From positions 1 to 20,498 of IMG/VR virus record IMGVR_UViG_3300010885_035726: 20,498 nt of DNA; one strand, given 5' to 3'. A model generated the notes under the pieces. The model made no database searches, was not told the origin of the DNA, and saw only the letters and a list, made by a program, of their open reading frames with translations. Below, one piece after another: positions 6,373-12,614 of this stretch (within the stretch, counting starts at the first letter, position 1; every line of letters begins with the position of its first letter). The position numbers were made by a program, and so were the translations under genes. Origin of the DNA: a virus.

Positions 6373-6651
6373 ATGTCTGGTGAAATCCGTTTCGCTAATG
6401 TTGAAGTAGTTCGCACTCACAAGGGTGGCTTCACAGTTGTTTCAGCTTTCCGTAAGAACGATGGTTCTGAAGGCAAAACTTATGTAAAAGTTTGGTCTAA
6501 CGCTCGCGTGGCCGAAGGTGACAAGATCACCGTGTTGGGTGAACCATCTGCACGCATCAGCGAATACACCGACAAGCAGGGCGAACACAAGATTGTCGCT
6601 GAGCTGCACGTCAACAACGCTACTGTGACCGGTCAGGATGCACCGTTCTAA
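6373..6651 (+). CDS. ssb: OB-fold single-strand DNA-binding-like protein
   Basis: A 92-residue protein with the pattern of a small OB fold. The strands include IRFANVEVVRTHKGGFTVVS, KTYVKVWSNARV, the loop-strand EGDKITVLGEP, and HKIVAELHVNNATV. The fragment YVKVWSNARVAEGDKITVLG matches strand 3 and the turn of phage and bacterial SSB-like proteins. It lacks the long acidic C-terminal tail of full-length bacterial SSB and is shorter, ending in GQDAPF. The ribosome-binding site GAAAGGGGTATGTA precedes ATG 6373. Expected role: coating single-stranded DNA during replication and recombination with the nearby YqaJ, annealing and RusA proteins. Confidence 0.72.
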   Translation: MSGEIRFANVEVVRTHKGGFTVVSAFRKNDGSEGKTYVKVWSNARVAEGDKITVLGEPSARISEYTDKQGEHKIVAELHVNNATVTGQDAPF

Positions 6652-6815
6652 TGTGGTTAGCAATCTTGGTGATTGTTTCTAACATCACTTTGTTGATGAT
6701 TTTTGGTAGTCAAACAAGTGACGATGTTCTGAAATACTCGGCTTGGGTTTTGAGTTTCATCTGGATTGTTTCAGTAATCAACACGATTGTGACTAAGGTT
6801 TTTGGTCGCAAATAG
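6651..6815 (+). CDS. small membrane protein, two helices
   Basis: A 54-residue protein read from ATG 6651, which overlaps the SSB-like stop (TAATG). It has two hydrophobic stretches, about residues 2-18 (WLAILVIVSNITLLMIFG) and 30-48 (YSAWVLSFIWIVSVINTIV). An acidic loop (QTSDDVLK) lies between them and the end is basic (KVFGRK). No family is recognised. Two helices with a short tail would suit a membrane anchor, antiholin or superinfection protein, but nothing in the sequence decides. It overlaps the RusA gene by 14 bases if that gene starts at TTG 6802. Confidence 0.65.
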   Translation: MWLAILVIVSNITLLMIFGSQTSDDVLKYSAWVLSFIWIVSVINTIVTKVFGRK

Positions 6816-7197
6816 TTTCAGTTTCTCTGTCATCGGGAAACCTGCACCGCAAGGATCTAAACGCAGTGTTGGTGGTGGCAGATTTATTGAAGCATCAAAG
6901 TTTCTTCCTGCATGGCGGGCTGCTGTTGTTTCGGCGGCCCGTTCTGCATTTGTGGGTGAACCGATTAGTGTTCCGGTGCGTGTCCGTGTTGTTTTCTTTT
7001 TGGACAAACCAAAGAAACCAAAGTTTGATTTTGTGCCAGCTACACCACCCGACATTGACAAACTTGCTCGCGGGGTTTTGGATGCTTTGAAAATCGCTGG
7101 AGTTTATGTTGATGATGCTTTGGTTGTGTCTTTAGAAGTGGACAAGTTGTGGGCTGACGGTAACCAGGGAGCATTTGTTACTGTTGTAACAATTTGA
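6802..7197 (+). CDS. rusA: RusA-family Holliday junction resolvase
   Basis: A 131-residue RusA-like endonuclease that cuts branched DNA during recombination and before packaging. Family features are the opening VIGKPAPQGSKR (10-21), VRVVFFLDKPKKPK (61-74), the acidic PPDIDKLARGVLDAL (82-96) with Asp84, Asp86 and Asp94, and the G-x-Y-x-D-D motif GVYVDDALV (100-108) with Asp104 and Asp105. Length is normal. No ATG is available: the TTG at 6802 gives the expected N-terminus and has AAGG just upstream, though the three-base spacing is short. The start lies inside the previous small gene, implying translational coupling. Confidence 0.9.
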   Translation: MVANSFSFSVIGKPAPQGSKRSVGGGRFIEASKFLPAWRAAVVSAARSAFVGEPISVPVRVRVVFFLDKPKKPKFDFVPATPPDIDKLARGVLDALKIAGVYVDDALVVSLEVDKLWADGNQGAFVTVVTI

Positions 7198-7272
7198 TTA
7201 CATAGCGTGTCAATGCTTTCTTTTGTCCGTGGTTGCTGGCAAAGTGAATGTAAACCGTTTGAAGGGAAAAAA

Positions 7273-7569
7273 ATGAGAGCAAGAAAATCTGATCCTGTTA
7301 CTTCGCACGAAGCTGGTGCTTCTGTTAAGAACTTGTCTGAAACCAAAAAGGGTATTTTGGGTATTTTGAAGAACCGCCCAATGTCTGATGGTGAACTGTG
7401 GAACGAGTATTACTGGTTGGCTCGTAAGGGTAAGTTGCCTTATGCGTCTGAGTCTGGTGTGCGTTCTAGGCGTGCCGAGTTGGTCGCTAGTGGCTTTGTT
7501 GAGTCTGTGGGGTTTGATACCACCAAGTTTGGTCGTCGAACCCTTGTGTGGGGTTTGAAGCGTGGCTAA
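7273..7569 (+). CDS. winged-helix DNA-binding phage protein
   Basis: A 98-residue protein of a type frequent in actinophages. It opens with ARKSDPVTSHEAGAS (3-17), continues with helices ETKKGILGILKNRPMSDGEL (23-42), then SESGVRSRRAELVASGFVES (59-78) and a beta wing ending in RRTLVWGL (88-95). This order (helix, helix, recognition helix GVRSRRAEL, wing) is a winged helix-turn-helix. ATG 7273 follows GAAGGGAAAAAA and is preferred over the in-frame upstream start at 7207, which has no ribosome-binding site. It is preceded by a 75-base gap that may hold a promoter, although none is clear. Likely a small regulator; target unknown. Confidence 0.75.
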   Translation: MRARKSDPVTSHEAGASVKNLSETKKGILGILKNRPMSDGELWNEYYWLARKGKLPYASESGVRSRRAELVASGFVESVGFDTTKFGRRTLVWGLKRG

Positions 7570-7711
7570 GCACCGTGATGTTCGGAATCGTCGAGCCTGG
7601 TGGCAGACTAAACAAATGTGGAAGCACCGGTTGTTTTGGGTGTCGCGTGAGATTCGTGATGAGTGGCATTTTTTTCGTGCAGAGTATTTTAGTTGGAAGG
7701 AAGAGAAATGA
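7562..7711 (+). CDS. hypothetical small Trp/Arg-rich protein
   Basis: A 49-residue frame from GTG 7562 to TGA 7711. It overlaps the winged-helix gene by eight bases and the next gene by ATGA. The product is strikingly rich in Trp, Arg, His and Lys (RNRRAWWQTKQMWKHRLFW). It would be basic and aromatic, consistent with a small nucleic-acid-binding or host-takeover peptide, but I recognise no family. The gene is supported by the tight fit between its neighbours and the absence of any other frame to fill this stretch. Confidence 0.55.
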   Translation: MAKHRDVRNRRAWWQTKQMWKHRLFWVSREIRDEWHFFRAEYFSWKEEK

Positions 7712-7983
7712 AACCAAGTATCCGTATTGATGCTGGCCGTGTCGGTTATGAAACTGGTTATGCAGCTGGTGTGGAGTCTGTGGAGTCTGAGCGTCAGAAG
7801 TGGACTGTGACAGGTCAGTATTTGGGGCATTTGTCTGGTGTTGCTGATGAGCGTGAGCGTGTGTGCAAGCTGATTGATGGTTTGTTGCGTGTCAATTTGC
7901 AGACTATGAAGGTTGTAGATGACGCACCAGAAAACGTGCTGTTGTTTGAGTTGTTGTCGTTGGTTAGGAATCCTGTTGTCTGA
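7708..7983 (+). CDS. hypothetical protein of the G-Y-x-x-G / ER-R small gene group (1)
   Basis: A 91-residue unrecognised protein. It starts at ATG 7708 (ATGA overlap; AGGAAGAG just upstream). It begins SIRIDAGRVGYETGYAAG, then ESERQK and DERERVCKLIDGLLRV, and ends in a hydrophobic helix. The pattern G-Y-x-x-G-Y-x-x-G followed by ERER-x-x-x-x-L-I recurs in weaker form in the next two genes, suggesting the three arose by duplication. No catalytic motif is visible. Confidence 0.7.
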   Translation: MKPSIRIDAGRVGYETGYAAGVESVESERQKWTVTGQYLGHLSGVADERERVCKLIDGLLRVNLQTMKVVDDAPENVLLFELLSLVRNPVV

Positions 7984-8197
7984 TTTAGAGTCGTTATCTG
8001 TTTGGTCTGCCGGTTATGAAGCTGGTAATGGAATGATGGTGAAAGCCATCGAAACTAACGTGTTTTTGGAGCGTAAAAGGATCATTGATTTGTTGATCAG
8101 TTTGAACGTAGTTCGACGTGACGCACTAGGTCACCTGGTTGCTTTCAATACTGACGGCACAGAAGTTGTTTACCTAACAGGTTTGGAAAGCGAATGA
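7976..8197 (+). CDS. hypothetical protein of the same small gene group (2)
   Basis: A 73-residue protein read from TTG 7976, which has AGGA six bases upstream and overlaps the previous gene by eight bases; earlier in-frame starts lie inside that gene. It contains WSAGYEAGNGMM and then VFLERKRIIDLLISL, the same order of G-Y-x-x-G and ER-x-R-I-I-x-L-L seen in its neighbours. The C-terminal half looks beta-rich (GHLVAFNTDGTEVVYLTG). Function unknown. Confidence 0.65.
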   Translation: MSDLESLSVWSAGYEAGNGMMVKAIETNVFLERKRIIDLLISLNVVRRDALGHLVAFNTDGTEVVYLTGLESE

Positions 8198-8442
8198 GTA
8201 TTGTGACTAAAGAAATGTTGGATGCTGCCATTCTTATTGGGCGCAGTCAAGAACGTGAACGCATCATTGCCGAATTAGCTAAAATCAGAAATGATTTTCA
8301 ATCAATGGAACAAACACCTAACTTTGAATTGTTGGCTGGCGTATTTGGTTCTGTGTCTATTTACATTGAAAGCATCATTAACAATAAGGGAAATTCTTTC
8401 ATGCAAGATTTTGGAGCTTTTATCAAAGGAGAAAACAAATGA
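8194..8442 (+). CDS. hypothetical protein of the same small gene group (3)
   Basis: An 82-residue protein starting at ATG 8194 (ATGA overlap). Its first part, AAILIGRSQERERIIAELAKI, repeats the G-x-x-x-E-R-x-R-I-I helix of the two genes before it. The remainder (NFELLAGVFGSVSIYIESIIN) is a hydrophobic but not clearly transmembrane helix, followed by a charged end. An internal ATG at 8401 is not used as a start here. Function unknown. Confidence 0.7.
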   Translation: MSIVTKEMLDAAILIGRSQERERIIAELAKIRNDFQSMEQTPNFELLAGVFGSVSIYIESIINNKGNSFMQDFGAFIKGENK

Positions 8443-8669
8443 CCATTGCTGAAGATGCGATGAGAACAGTAAAAACTATTGCTGAATCATCAGAAAAAGT
8501 TGGTGCATTGCGTGAAGCAACACAAATCATTCTCGACATAAACGAGATCATGCACGACTTTACCGACGAACAAAAAGTGGCCGTCGCCTACATTGTGAAC
8601 AAGATTGAAGCACGCCACGGCTTTCCACTAAGTCACAGAGAACTTGGGATACCAGGCGAAAATGACTGA
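8439..8669 (+). CDS. hypothetical helical protein
   Basis: A 76-residue, mainly helical and acidic protein starting at ATG 8439 with AAAGGAGAAAACAA upstream, one of the better ribosome-binding sites in this run. The segment DFTDEQKVAVAYIVNKIEARHG is a clear amphipathic helix. I recognise no family. It overlaps the preceding gene by ATGA and the next gene by eight bases. Confidence 0.7.
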   Translation: MTIAEDAMRTVKTIAESSEKVGALREATQIILDINEIMHDFTDEQKVAVAYIVNKIEARHGFPLSHRELGIPGEND

Positions 8670-8925
8670 AGAAACGAAAGAGAAAAGAATGCCACTCGCA
8701 CCGATAGCTGCAGACCTTCTTCTAGATGACAATCTGGTTTGGTCAGATGATATGAACTCTATTCGCAAAGACTTAGCTCACTTGCTAATCAGTATTGACC
8801 GGCTCATGTCAACTCAAGCAAAACAGTTGTTGCACCCAAACTTTGAAAACATTGTTTACACACTGACCGAAGATGAACTAGACCTAACCATCCCGTCAGT
8901 TATGAAAGAGTACGGTGACAGATAA
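8662..8925 (+). CDS. hypothetical acidic protein
   Basis: An 87-residue acidic protein from ATG 8662. An upstream in-frame TTG at 8644 would add six residues, but CCAGG sits at the right distance from 8662. The content is mostly helical (MNSIRKDLAHLLISIDRLM), with a C-terminal EDELDLTIPSVMKEYG. No family is recognised. It ends in a TAATG overlap with the next gene. Confidence 0.7.
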   Translation: MTEETKEKRMPLAPIAADLLLDDNLVWSDDMNSIRKDLAHLLISIDRLMSTQAKQLLHPNFENIVYTLTEDELDLTIPSVMKEYGDR

Positions 8926-9149
8926 TGTTAGAAGATCTTCAGTTCCCTACCCGCACTTTCAACTGTCGCGTGCGAGCCATTCTGAACACTTTGGATGCCA
9001 AAGATCAGAAGATACTAACTGATGCCGTAATGAACCCTGAATGGCCTATTGGCACGCTAGAAGGTTCTTTGCGTAAACTAGACATTGTGTTATCGGCTTC
9101 ATCCATTAAACGACACAGATTGAAGAACTGCTCATGTTGGAAAGTTTAG
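8925..9149 (+). CDS. small helix-turn-helix-like protein with C-terminal Cys pair
   Basis: A 74-residue protein of a type I recognise from actinophages. CRVRAILNTLDAKDQKIL (14-31) is followed by WPIGTLEGSLRKL (40-52) and LSASSIKRHRLKNCSC (56-71). The last helix with SIKRHR looks like the recognition helix of a helix-turn-helix, and the end Cys-Ser-Cys is typical of the group. It precedes the phosphoesterase gene and overlaps it by 16 bases. This suggests a linked function in DNA metabolism or packaging, but no activity is known to me. Confidence 0.65.
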   Translation: MLEDLQFPTRTFNCRVRAILNTLDAKDQKILTDAVMNPEWPIGTLEGSLRKLDIVLSASSIKRHRLKNCSCWKV

Positions 9150-10279
9150 AACCAGCTCGAATCAATCATCCGTCACCATTAGGTGCAGTATCAGTTGAGT
9201 TCGATGGAACACAAGGCACAGCAATCACCCCTGGACTACCTGAAGGGGCAGATTTCAAACAGTTTTTGATTGATGCCGGTTATTCACCTGACGAGTATGA
9301 AGTTGTGGGTACACCACGCACAAGCCGTTGGCAGAAGTATGACGGCGACTGGTTGACTTCTTACCGATTCAACTTTCGTCTAAAAAATACTCTGGTTGAT
9401 TTGCCAACACTTTACGCGCAAGCAAAGAAAACTAAACCGCCTGTTGTCAAGCCTGTTGTGTCTGACAAAGTGTTTGTGATCCTTACAGCAGACTTTCAGG
9501 TTGGTAAGGTTGCGTCACGGGGTGGCACTAAAGAACTGATTGAACGCATCCAAACAACTTATGCAGCTATTGAAGCGCATCTAAAGAAAAATAAGTATGA
9601 ACGCATTCTGGTTCTTGACGGTGGCGACATTGTTGAAGGTATTGAGAACGCTGCACATTTGGCTCAGCTCTCCAGCAACGACCTTTCACCGATGCAACAA
9701 ACAGACATGGCTGCCGCACTCATGTGGGATCTACTCAAGTTCACCACAAAGTATGCGCCCGTATCGTATGCGTCTGTCGGCTCAAACCATTGCCAATGGC
9801 GTGTATCAAAGCAAGCAGTTGGCAGACCAGGTGTTGACGATTGGGGCATAGTCATCCTGCAACAGTTGCGTAGGTTAGCTGTTGAAGTTGGTTTGGATGT
9901 AACATTCTTTATTCCGCAACCCGATGATGAATCACTAACTGTTGATGTTTTTGGTGACGGTTTCCACATTCTTGGTTTGGCTCACGGTCACCAAGTATCA
10001 CGACCTGACGGTATGCAACGCTGGCTGGAGAAACAATCATTTGGTCACCAACCACTTGCAGGGTTTACCGTGTTCTGTTCCGGTCACTTCCACCACACCC
10101 GTGTTGAAGAGTTAGGGCCAGCACATAACGGTGGGTCACGGTTCTGGGTGCAGGGCAGCACAATGGATAACGGATCTGATTGGTATCGTCTAACATCAGG
10201 TAATGACAGCCAAATAGGTATTACAACTTTTGAGTTGGAACGCCAAATACCGTTTTCTGGTTCAATAAAAAGATTTTAA
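9134..10279 (+). CDS. calcineurin-like metallophosphoesterase (SbcD/Mre11-like fold)
   Basis: A 381-residue protein whose residues about 112-350 form a two-metal phosphoesterase. The ligands are visible in order: TADFQVGK (118-125, Asp120), DGGDIVEG (162-169, Asp165), GSNH (216-219, the Asn-His pair), AHGHQ (283-287) and SGHFHH (316-321). The N-terminal 110 residues are a separate region with beta-rich LTSYRFNFRLKN, commonly seen before such domains in actinophages. Related phage enzymes are thought to be nucleases or phosphatases in replication and recombination; the exact substrate is not evident. ATG 9134 lies inside the previous gene. It is the last gene before the noncoding gap at 10280. 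Confidence 0.85.
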   Translation: MLESLEPARINHPSPLGAVSVEFDGTQGTAITPGLPEGADFKQFLIDAGYSPDEYEVVGTPRTSRWQKYDGDWLTSYRFNFRLKNTLVDLPTLYAQAKKTKPPVVKPVVSDKVFVILTADFQVGKVASRGGTKELIERIQTTYAAIEAHLKKNKYERILVLDGGDIVEGIENAAHLAQLSSNDLSPMQQTDMAAALMWDLLKFTTKYAPVSYASVGSNHCQWRVSKQAVGRPGVDDWGIVILQQLRRLAVEVGLDVTFFIPQPDDESLTVDVFGDGFHILGLAHGHQVSRPDGMQRWLEKQSFGHQPLAGFTVFCSGHFHHTRVEELGPAHNGGSRFWVQGSTMDNGSDWYRLTSGNDSQIGITTFELERQIPFSGSIKRF

Positions 10280-10326
10280 AAAAGTTTTCATAAATGCTTG
10301 GTTTTTGTGTGTCAAGCGTTTAGGAT
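10278..10326 (+). promoter_or_regulatory. promoter with A-tract and inverted repeat, upstream of the second methyltransferase operon
   Basis: AAAAAAGTTTT (10278-10288) is followed by TAAATGCTTG (10291-10300). This block is closely similar, with identical distance to the TTG, to the island promoter at 12805-12828. Plus-strand hexamers are TTGGTT (10298-10303) and TAGGAT (10321-10326) with a 17-base spacer. TAAATGCTTG is mirrored by CAAGCGTTTA (10313-10322), a 10-bp dyad with one G-T pair placed between the hexamers, so it could be an operator. The mirrored arm also supplies a minus-strand TTGACA. Confidence 0.6.
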
Positions 10327-10332
10327 TTTGGT

Positions 10333-10480
10333 ATCAGAAGTTTTCGTTTTCTTCTGATCGGGTTACAAGGTTAGTCAGGGTTTTGTGTGTTCTCCCTGGG
10401 TAGGTTCGATTCCTATCAACCCACTTCTGGTGGCACGATTAAGAACGGTGGTTATAGACCCTTATTCACCGCCACCAGAT
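10333..10480 (+). ncRNA. structured 5' leader or small RNA before the methyltransferase gene
   Basis: This 148-base stretch holds no gene but folds readily. Hairpin 1 pairs ATCAGAAG (10333-10340) with CTTCTGAT (10351-10358). A three-way element follows: GGGTT (10360-10364) with AACCC (10418-10422) closes CAGGG/CCCTG (10376-10380, 10394-10398) and GTAGG/CCTAT (10400-10404, 10412-10416), whose loop TTCGATT matches a tRNA T-loop. Finally TCTGGTGGC (10426-10434) pairs with GCCACCAGA (10471-10479), and GGTG/CACC (10447-10450, 10467-10470) pair within it. The last stem ends about nine bases before the ribosome-binding site. Role (riboswitch-like leader, processed RNA or tRNA relic) is undecided. 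Confidence 0.5.
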
Positions 10481-10497
10481 TCGCTTGAAAGGGATGC

Positions 10498-11772
10498 ATG
10501 ACTAAATGCTTGACGGACTTCACTGCTGTCAAAACAACTAACGCAACCGTGTTTCATGGGTCTAACCTTGACGTGTTGCCTTTTATGGCTGATAACAGCG
10601 TTGACTCTATTGTTACTGATCCTCCTTACGAGTTGGGTTTTATGGGTAAGTCGTGGGATAGCACCGGCATTGCTTACAATGTGGAAGTTTGGACAGAGTG
10701 TTTGCGTGTGCTGAAACCTGGTGGGCATCTGTTGGCTTTTGGTGGTTCACGCACTTGGCATCGTATGGCTGTCGCTATTGAGGATGCTGGTTTTGAGTTG
10801 CGTGACAATATTGCGTGGTTGTATGGGTCAGGGTTTCCTAAATCGCACAACATAAGCAAGGCGATAGATAAAGTGCAGGGTGGTCAAGTTAAGGTTGGTA
10901 AAGCCTTCAAGGTTGCTGGCGAGTATGGTGATAGGGATTTGCGTGACCCAGAAACACAGGGTGCAAGTCGTGAGGAGATGCGCCATAAAGCAGATACTGA
11001 TGATGCTAAGAAGTGGTCTGGTTGGGGAACAGCACTAAAGCCTGCGTTTGAACCAGTTGTTGTTGGTCGCAAACCGTTGTCTGGCACTATCGCTGAGAAC
11101 GTGCTGGAATGGGGTGTTGGTGGCCTAAACATTGATGCAAGCAGGATTGGAATGACTGCCGAAGACAAAGAAAAGAGTGCAAACAACTGGAAGCCACACG
11201 GCTATGAAAGTAAAGAAAACATTTACGAGATTGGCATTAAGGTATTAGCATCAAACCAGAAAGAAGGTCGCTGGCCAGCAAATCTTATTCTTGACGAATA
11301 CACCGCAGGACTACTAGACGAACAAAGTGAAGATGTTAGTCGTTTCTTTTATGTTGCTAAGGCTTCTAAACGTGACCGCAACGAAGGATTAGACGAACTA
11401 CCTGAAACACAAGCAAGTAAAATGACTGGGAGAAGTGAAGGATCAGCAGGCTTAGTAAGAATTAGAGAAGATGGTTCTATTGGTGAAAATCCTTATGCAG
11501 GTAAATCAGGAGCAGCAAAGAACTTTCATCCAACAGTCAAACCAACAGACCTAATGCGTTACCTAATCAAACTCGTAACCCCTGCTGGTGGTGTTGTGCT
11601 TGACCCATTCACAGGATCAGGTAGCACCGGCAAAGCAGCCCTGTTAGACGGTTACCAGTTTTTAGGTATCGAAATGACAGACGACTACCTGCCAATAATT
11701 CAAGGCAGACTTGACTGGGCTGAACAACAAGCCACACAAGCCGATGAAAAAGAAAACGAGAAACTGTTTTAA
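10498..11772 (+). CDS. DNA amino-methyltransferase (N6-adenine or N4-cytosine)
   Basis: A 424-residue AdoMet-dependent DNA methyltransferase. The catalytic motif IV TDPPYELG (40-47) comes first and the AdoMet motif DPFTGSGSTGKA (369-380) last, preceded by FHPTVKPTDLM, which is the beta-class order. LKPGGHLLAFGG (70-81) is a further core strand. DPPY fits both N6-adenine and N4-cytosine enzymes; I cannot separate them. A long middle region (about 125-340) is the likely target-recognition part. Start ATG 10498 follows AAAGGGATGC. Codon style changes around 11100, from G/T-rich to A/C-rich, hinting at mosaic origin. With the C5 pair at 3806-5249 the phage has two methylation systems and no obvious partner restriction enzyme. 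Confidence 0.9.
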   Translation: MTKCLTDFTAVKTTNATVFHGSNLDVLPFMADNSVDSIVTDPPYELGFMGKSWDSTGIAYNVEVWTECLRVLKPGGHLLAFGGSRTWHRMAVAIEDAGFELRDNIAWLYGSGFPKSHNISKAIDKVQGGQVKVGKAFKVAGEYGDRDLRDPETQGASREEMRHKADTDDAKKWSGWGTALKPAFEPVVVGRKPLSGTIAENVLEWGVGGLNIDASRIGMTAEDKEKSANNWKPHGYESKENIYEIGIKVLASNQKEGRWPANLILDEYTAGLLDEQSEDVSRFFYVAKASKRDRNEGLDELPETQASKMTGRSEGSAGLVRIREDGSIGENPYAGKSGAAKNFHPTVKPTDLMRYLIKLVTPAGGVVLDPFTGSGSTGKAALLDGYQFLGIEMTDDYLPIIQGRLDWAEQQATQADEKENEKLF

Positions 11773-11954
11773 TGCCAACATACGACTACAAGTGCGACAA
11801 ATGCGGCGCAGTAAGAACGCAAACTATTGGTTTAGCTGATGTGGACACGTTTCGCGCAGTATGCGCCGAAGGTGACCTAATGCGTCGAGTTTTAGCTGCC
11901 ACCCCAATCAGTTTCAAAGGTTCTGGTTTCTACACAAACGATAAGAACAAATAA
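11772..11954 (+). CDS. FmdB-type zinc-ribbon protein with degenerate second knuckle
   Basis: A 60-residue protein opening PTYDYKCDKCGAV, the FmdB/CxxC zinc-ribbon start (Cys8, Cys11), and ending SFKGSGFYTND, also typical of the family. The second knuckle is incomplete: only Cys31 is present (RAVCAEGDLMRRV) where a C-x-x-C pair would be expected, so zinc binding would need another ligand. Such small proteins are common in actinobacteria and their phages and are thought to act as regulators, but this is not shown. TAATG overlaps link it to both neighbours. Confidence 0.75.
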   Translation: MPTYDYKCDKCGAVRTQTIGLADVDTFRAVCAEGDLMRRVLAATPISFKGSGFYTNDKNK

Positions 11955-12283
11955 TGGAATGGCACAGGCCGTGGGGCAGCTACAAGATTTTGGGAGAAAA
12001 TCCGGTTCTTGTGAAAGTCATCACTGTGAACCCACATTCACGCCTATCGTTACAAACACACGAACACCGGTCAGAAATCTGGTTCGCCCTACAACCAGGG
12101 CTACTAGCTTATGTGGATGACAACATTATTCGCATGGGTGTACTAGATCGCGTCTGTGTTCAAAAGGGTGTAAAGCACCGCATTGAAAACACAACAGATA
12201 ACCCGCTACAACTCATTGAGCTAATGTATGGCGAGTATGACGAACAAGACATTTTCCGTCACGAAGATGATTACGGCAGATAA
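11954..12283 (+). CDS. cupin of the type II mannose-6-phosphate isomerase family
   Basis: A 109-residue single cupin domain matching the C-terminal isomerase domain of bifunctional GDP-mannose pyrophosphorylase/phosphomannose isomerase enzymes. It has the signature RPWGSYKIL (5-13), then VKVITVNPHSRLSLQTHEHR (20-39) with metal ligands His36, His38 and Glu41 (SEIW), and GVKHRIEN (72-79) with His75. All ligands needed for a metal-bound sugar isomerase or epimerase are present. The family would interconvert mannose-6-P and fructose-6-P; the substrate of the phage protein is unproven. It sits between a zinc-ribbon gene and an HNH gene with TAATG overlaps on both sides, so it belongs to the methyltransferase operon. 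Confidence 0.85.
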   Translation: MEWHRPWGSYKILGENPVLVKVITVNPHSRLSLQTHEHRSEIWFALQPGLLAYVDDNIIRMGVLDRVCVQKGVKHRIENTTDNPLQLIELMYGEYDEQDIFRHEDDYGR

Positions 12284-12612
12284 TGGGGCGTTTCCCAAAA
12301 CCATGCCTAGACTGTGGTCGCCTAACAACACTAGGTAACCGTTGCCAAACACACCAAAATCTGGTTGAACAACTCCACGAAGCTAAGCGCACACAAAAGA
12401 AAAAAGAATCTGGTCAGTATTCTGGTTTGTATCGGAAACGAGCAGCTGAGATACGAGCGACAGCTCTTGTGTGCCATTTGTGTGGTGAAGGGTTTCGGGC
12501 TTCTGATCCGTGGGTTGCTGATCATGTTGAACCGGCTTCTCATGGCAGTGTGGGTGAGCTTAGGGCAGCTCATGCTTCATGTAATCGTAAACGGGGCAAT
12601 AAACCGTTGTAA
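12283..12612 (+). CDS. HNH endonuclease (packaging-associated type)
   Basis: A 109-residue HNH protein. An N-terminal zinc knuckle CLDCG...CQTH (8-24) is followed by a basic linker, then CHLC (64-67), the ADHVEP core (79-84) with His81, His97 and CNRKRGNK (100-107) with Asn101. HNH genes of this kind usually lie just before the small terminase gene in actinophages and assist terminase DNA cutting. Here a four-kilobase island separates it from the small terminase at 16820. The gene also contains AAAATCTGGTTGA (12356-12368), matching the unit that is tandemly repeated straight after its stop. Confidence 0.88.
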   Translation: MGRFPKPCLDCGRLTTLGNRCQTHQNLVEQLHEAKRTQKKKESGQYSGLYRKRAAEIRATALVCHLCGEGFRASDPWVADHVEPASHGSVGELRAAHASCNRKRGNKPL

Positions 12613-12614
12613 AA

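Noticed and set aside
7210-7830. A 206-residue open frame on the minus strand
   Set aside because: It lies opposite three well-supported plus-strand genes with ribosome-binding sites and overlaps, and its translation shows no recognisable motif. It is a shadow of G/T-rich codon use.
10359-10424. A tRNA gene suggested by GTAGG-TTCGATT-CCTAT and an AACCC/GGGTT acceptor-like stem
   Set aside because: The length is about 66 bases, the central stem CAGGG/CCCTG has a 13-base loop instead of 7, no D-arm forms and the acceptor has A-C mismatches at both ends. It is kept only as a tRNA-like element of the leader.
10503-10516. TAAATGCTTGACGG, matching the island -35 motif, at the start of the methyltransferase gene
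   Set aside because: It lies in the first codons (K-C-L-T), has no A-tract upstream and no good -10, so it is probably a chance match, although identical words occur in the real promoter candidates.
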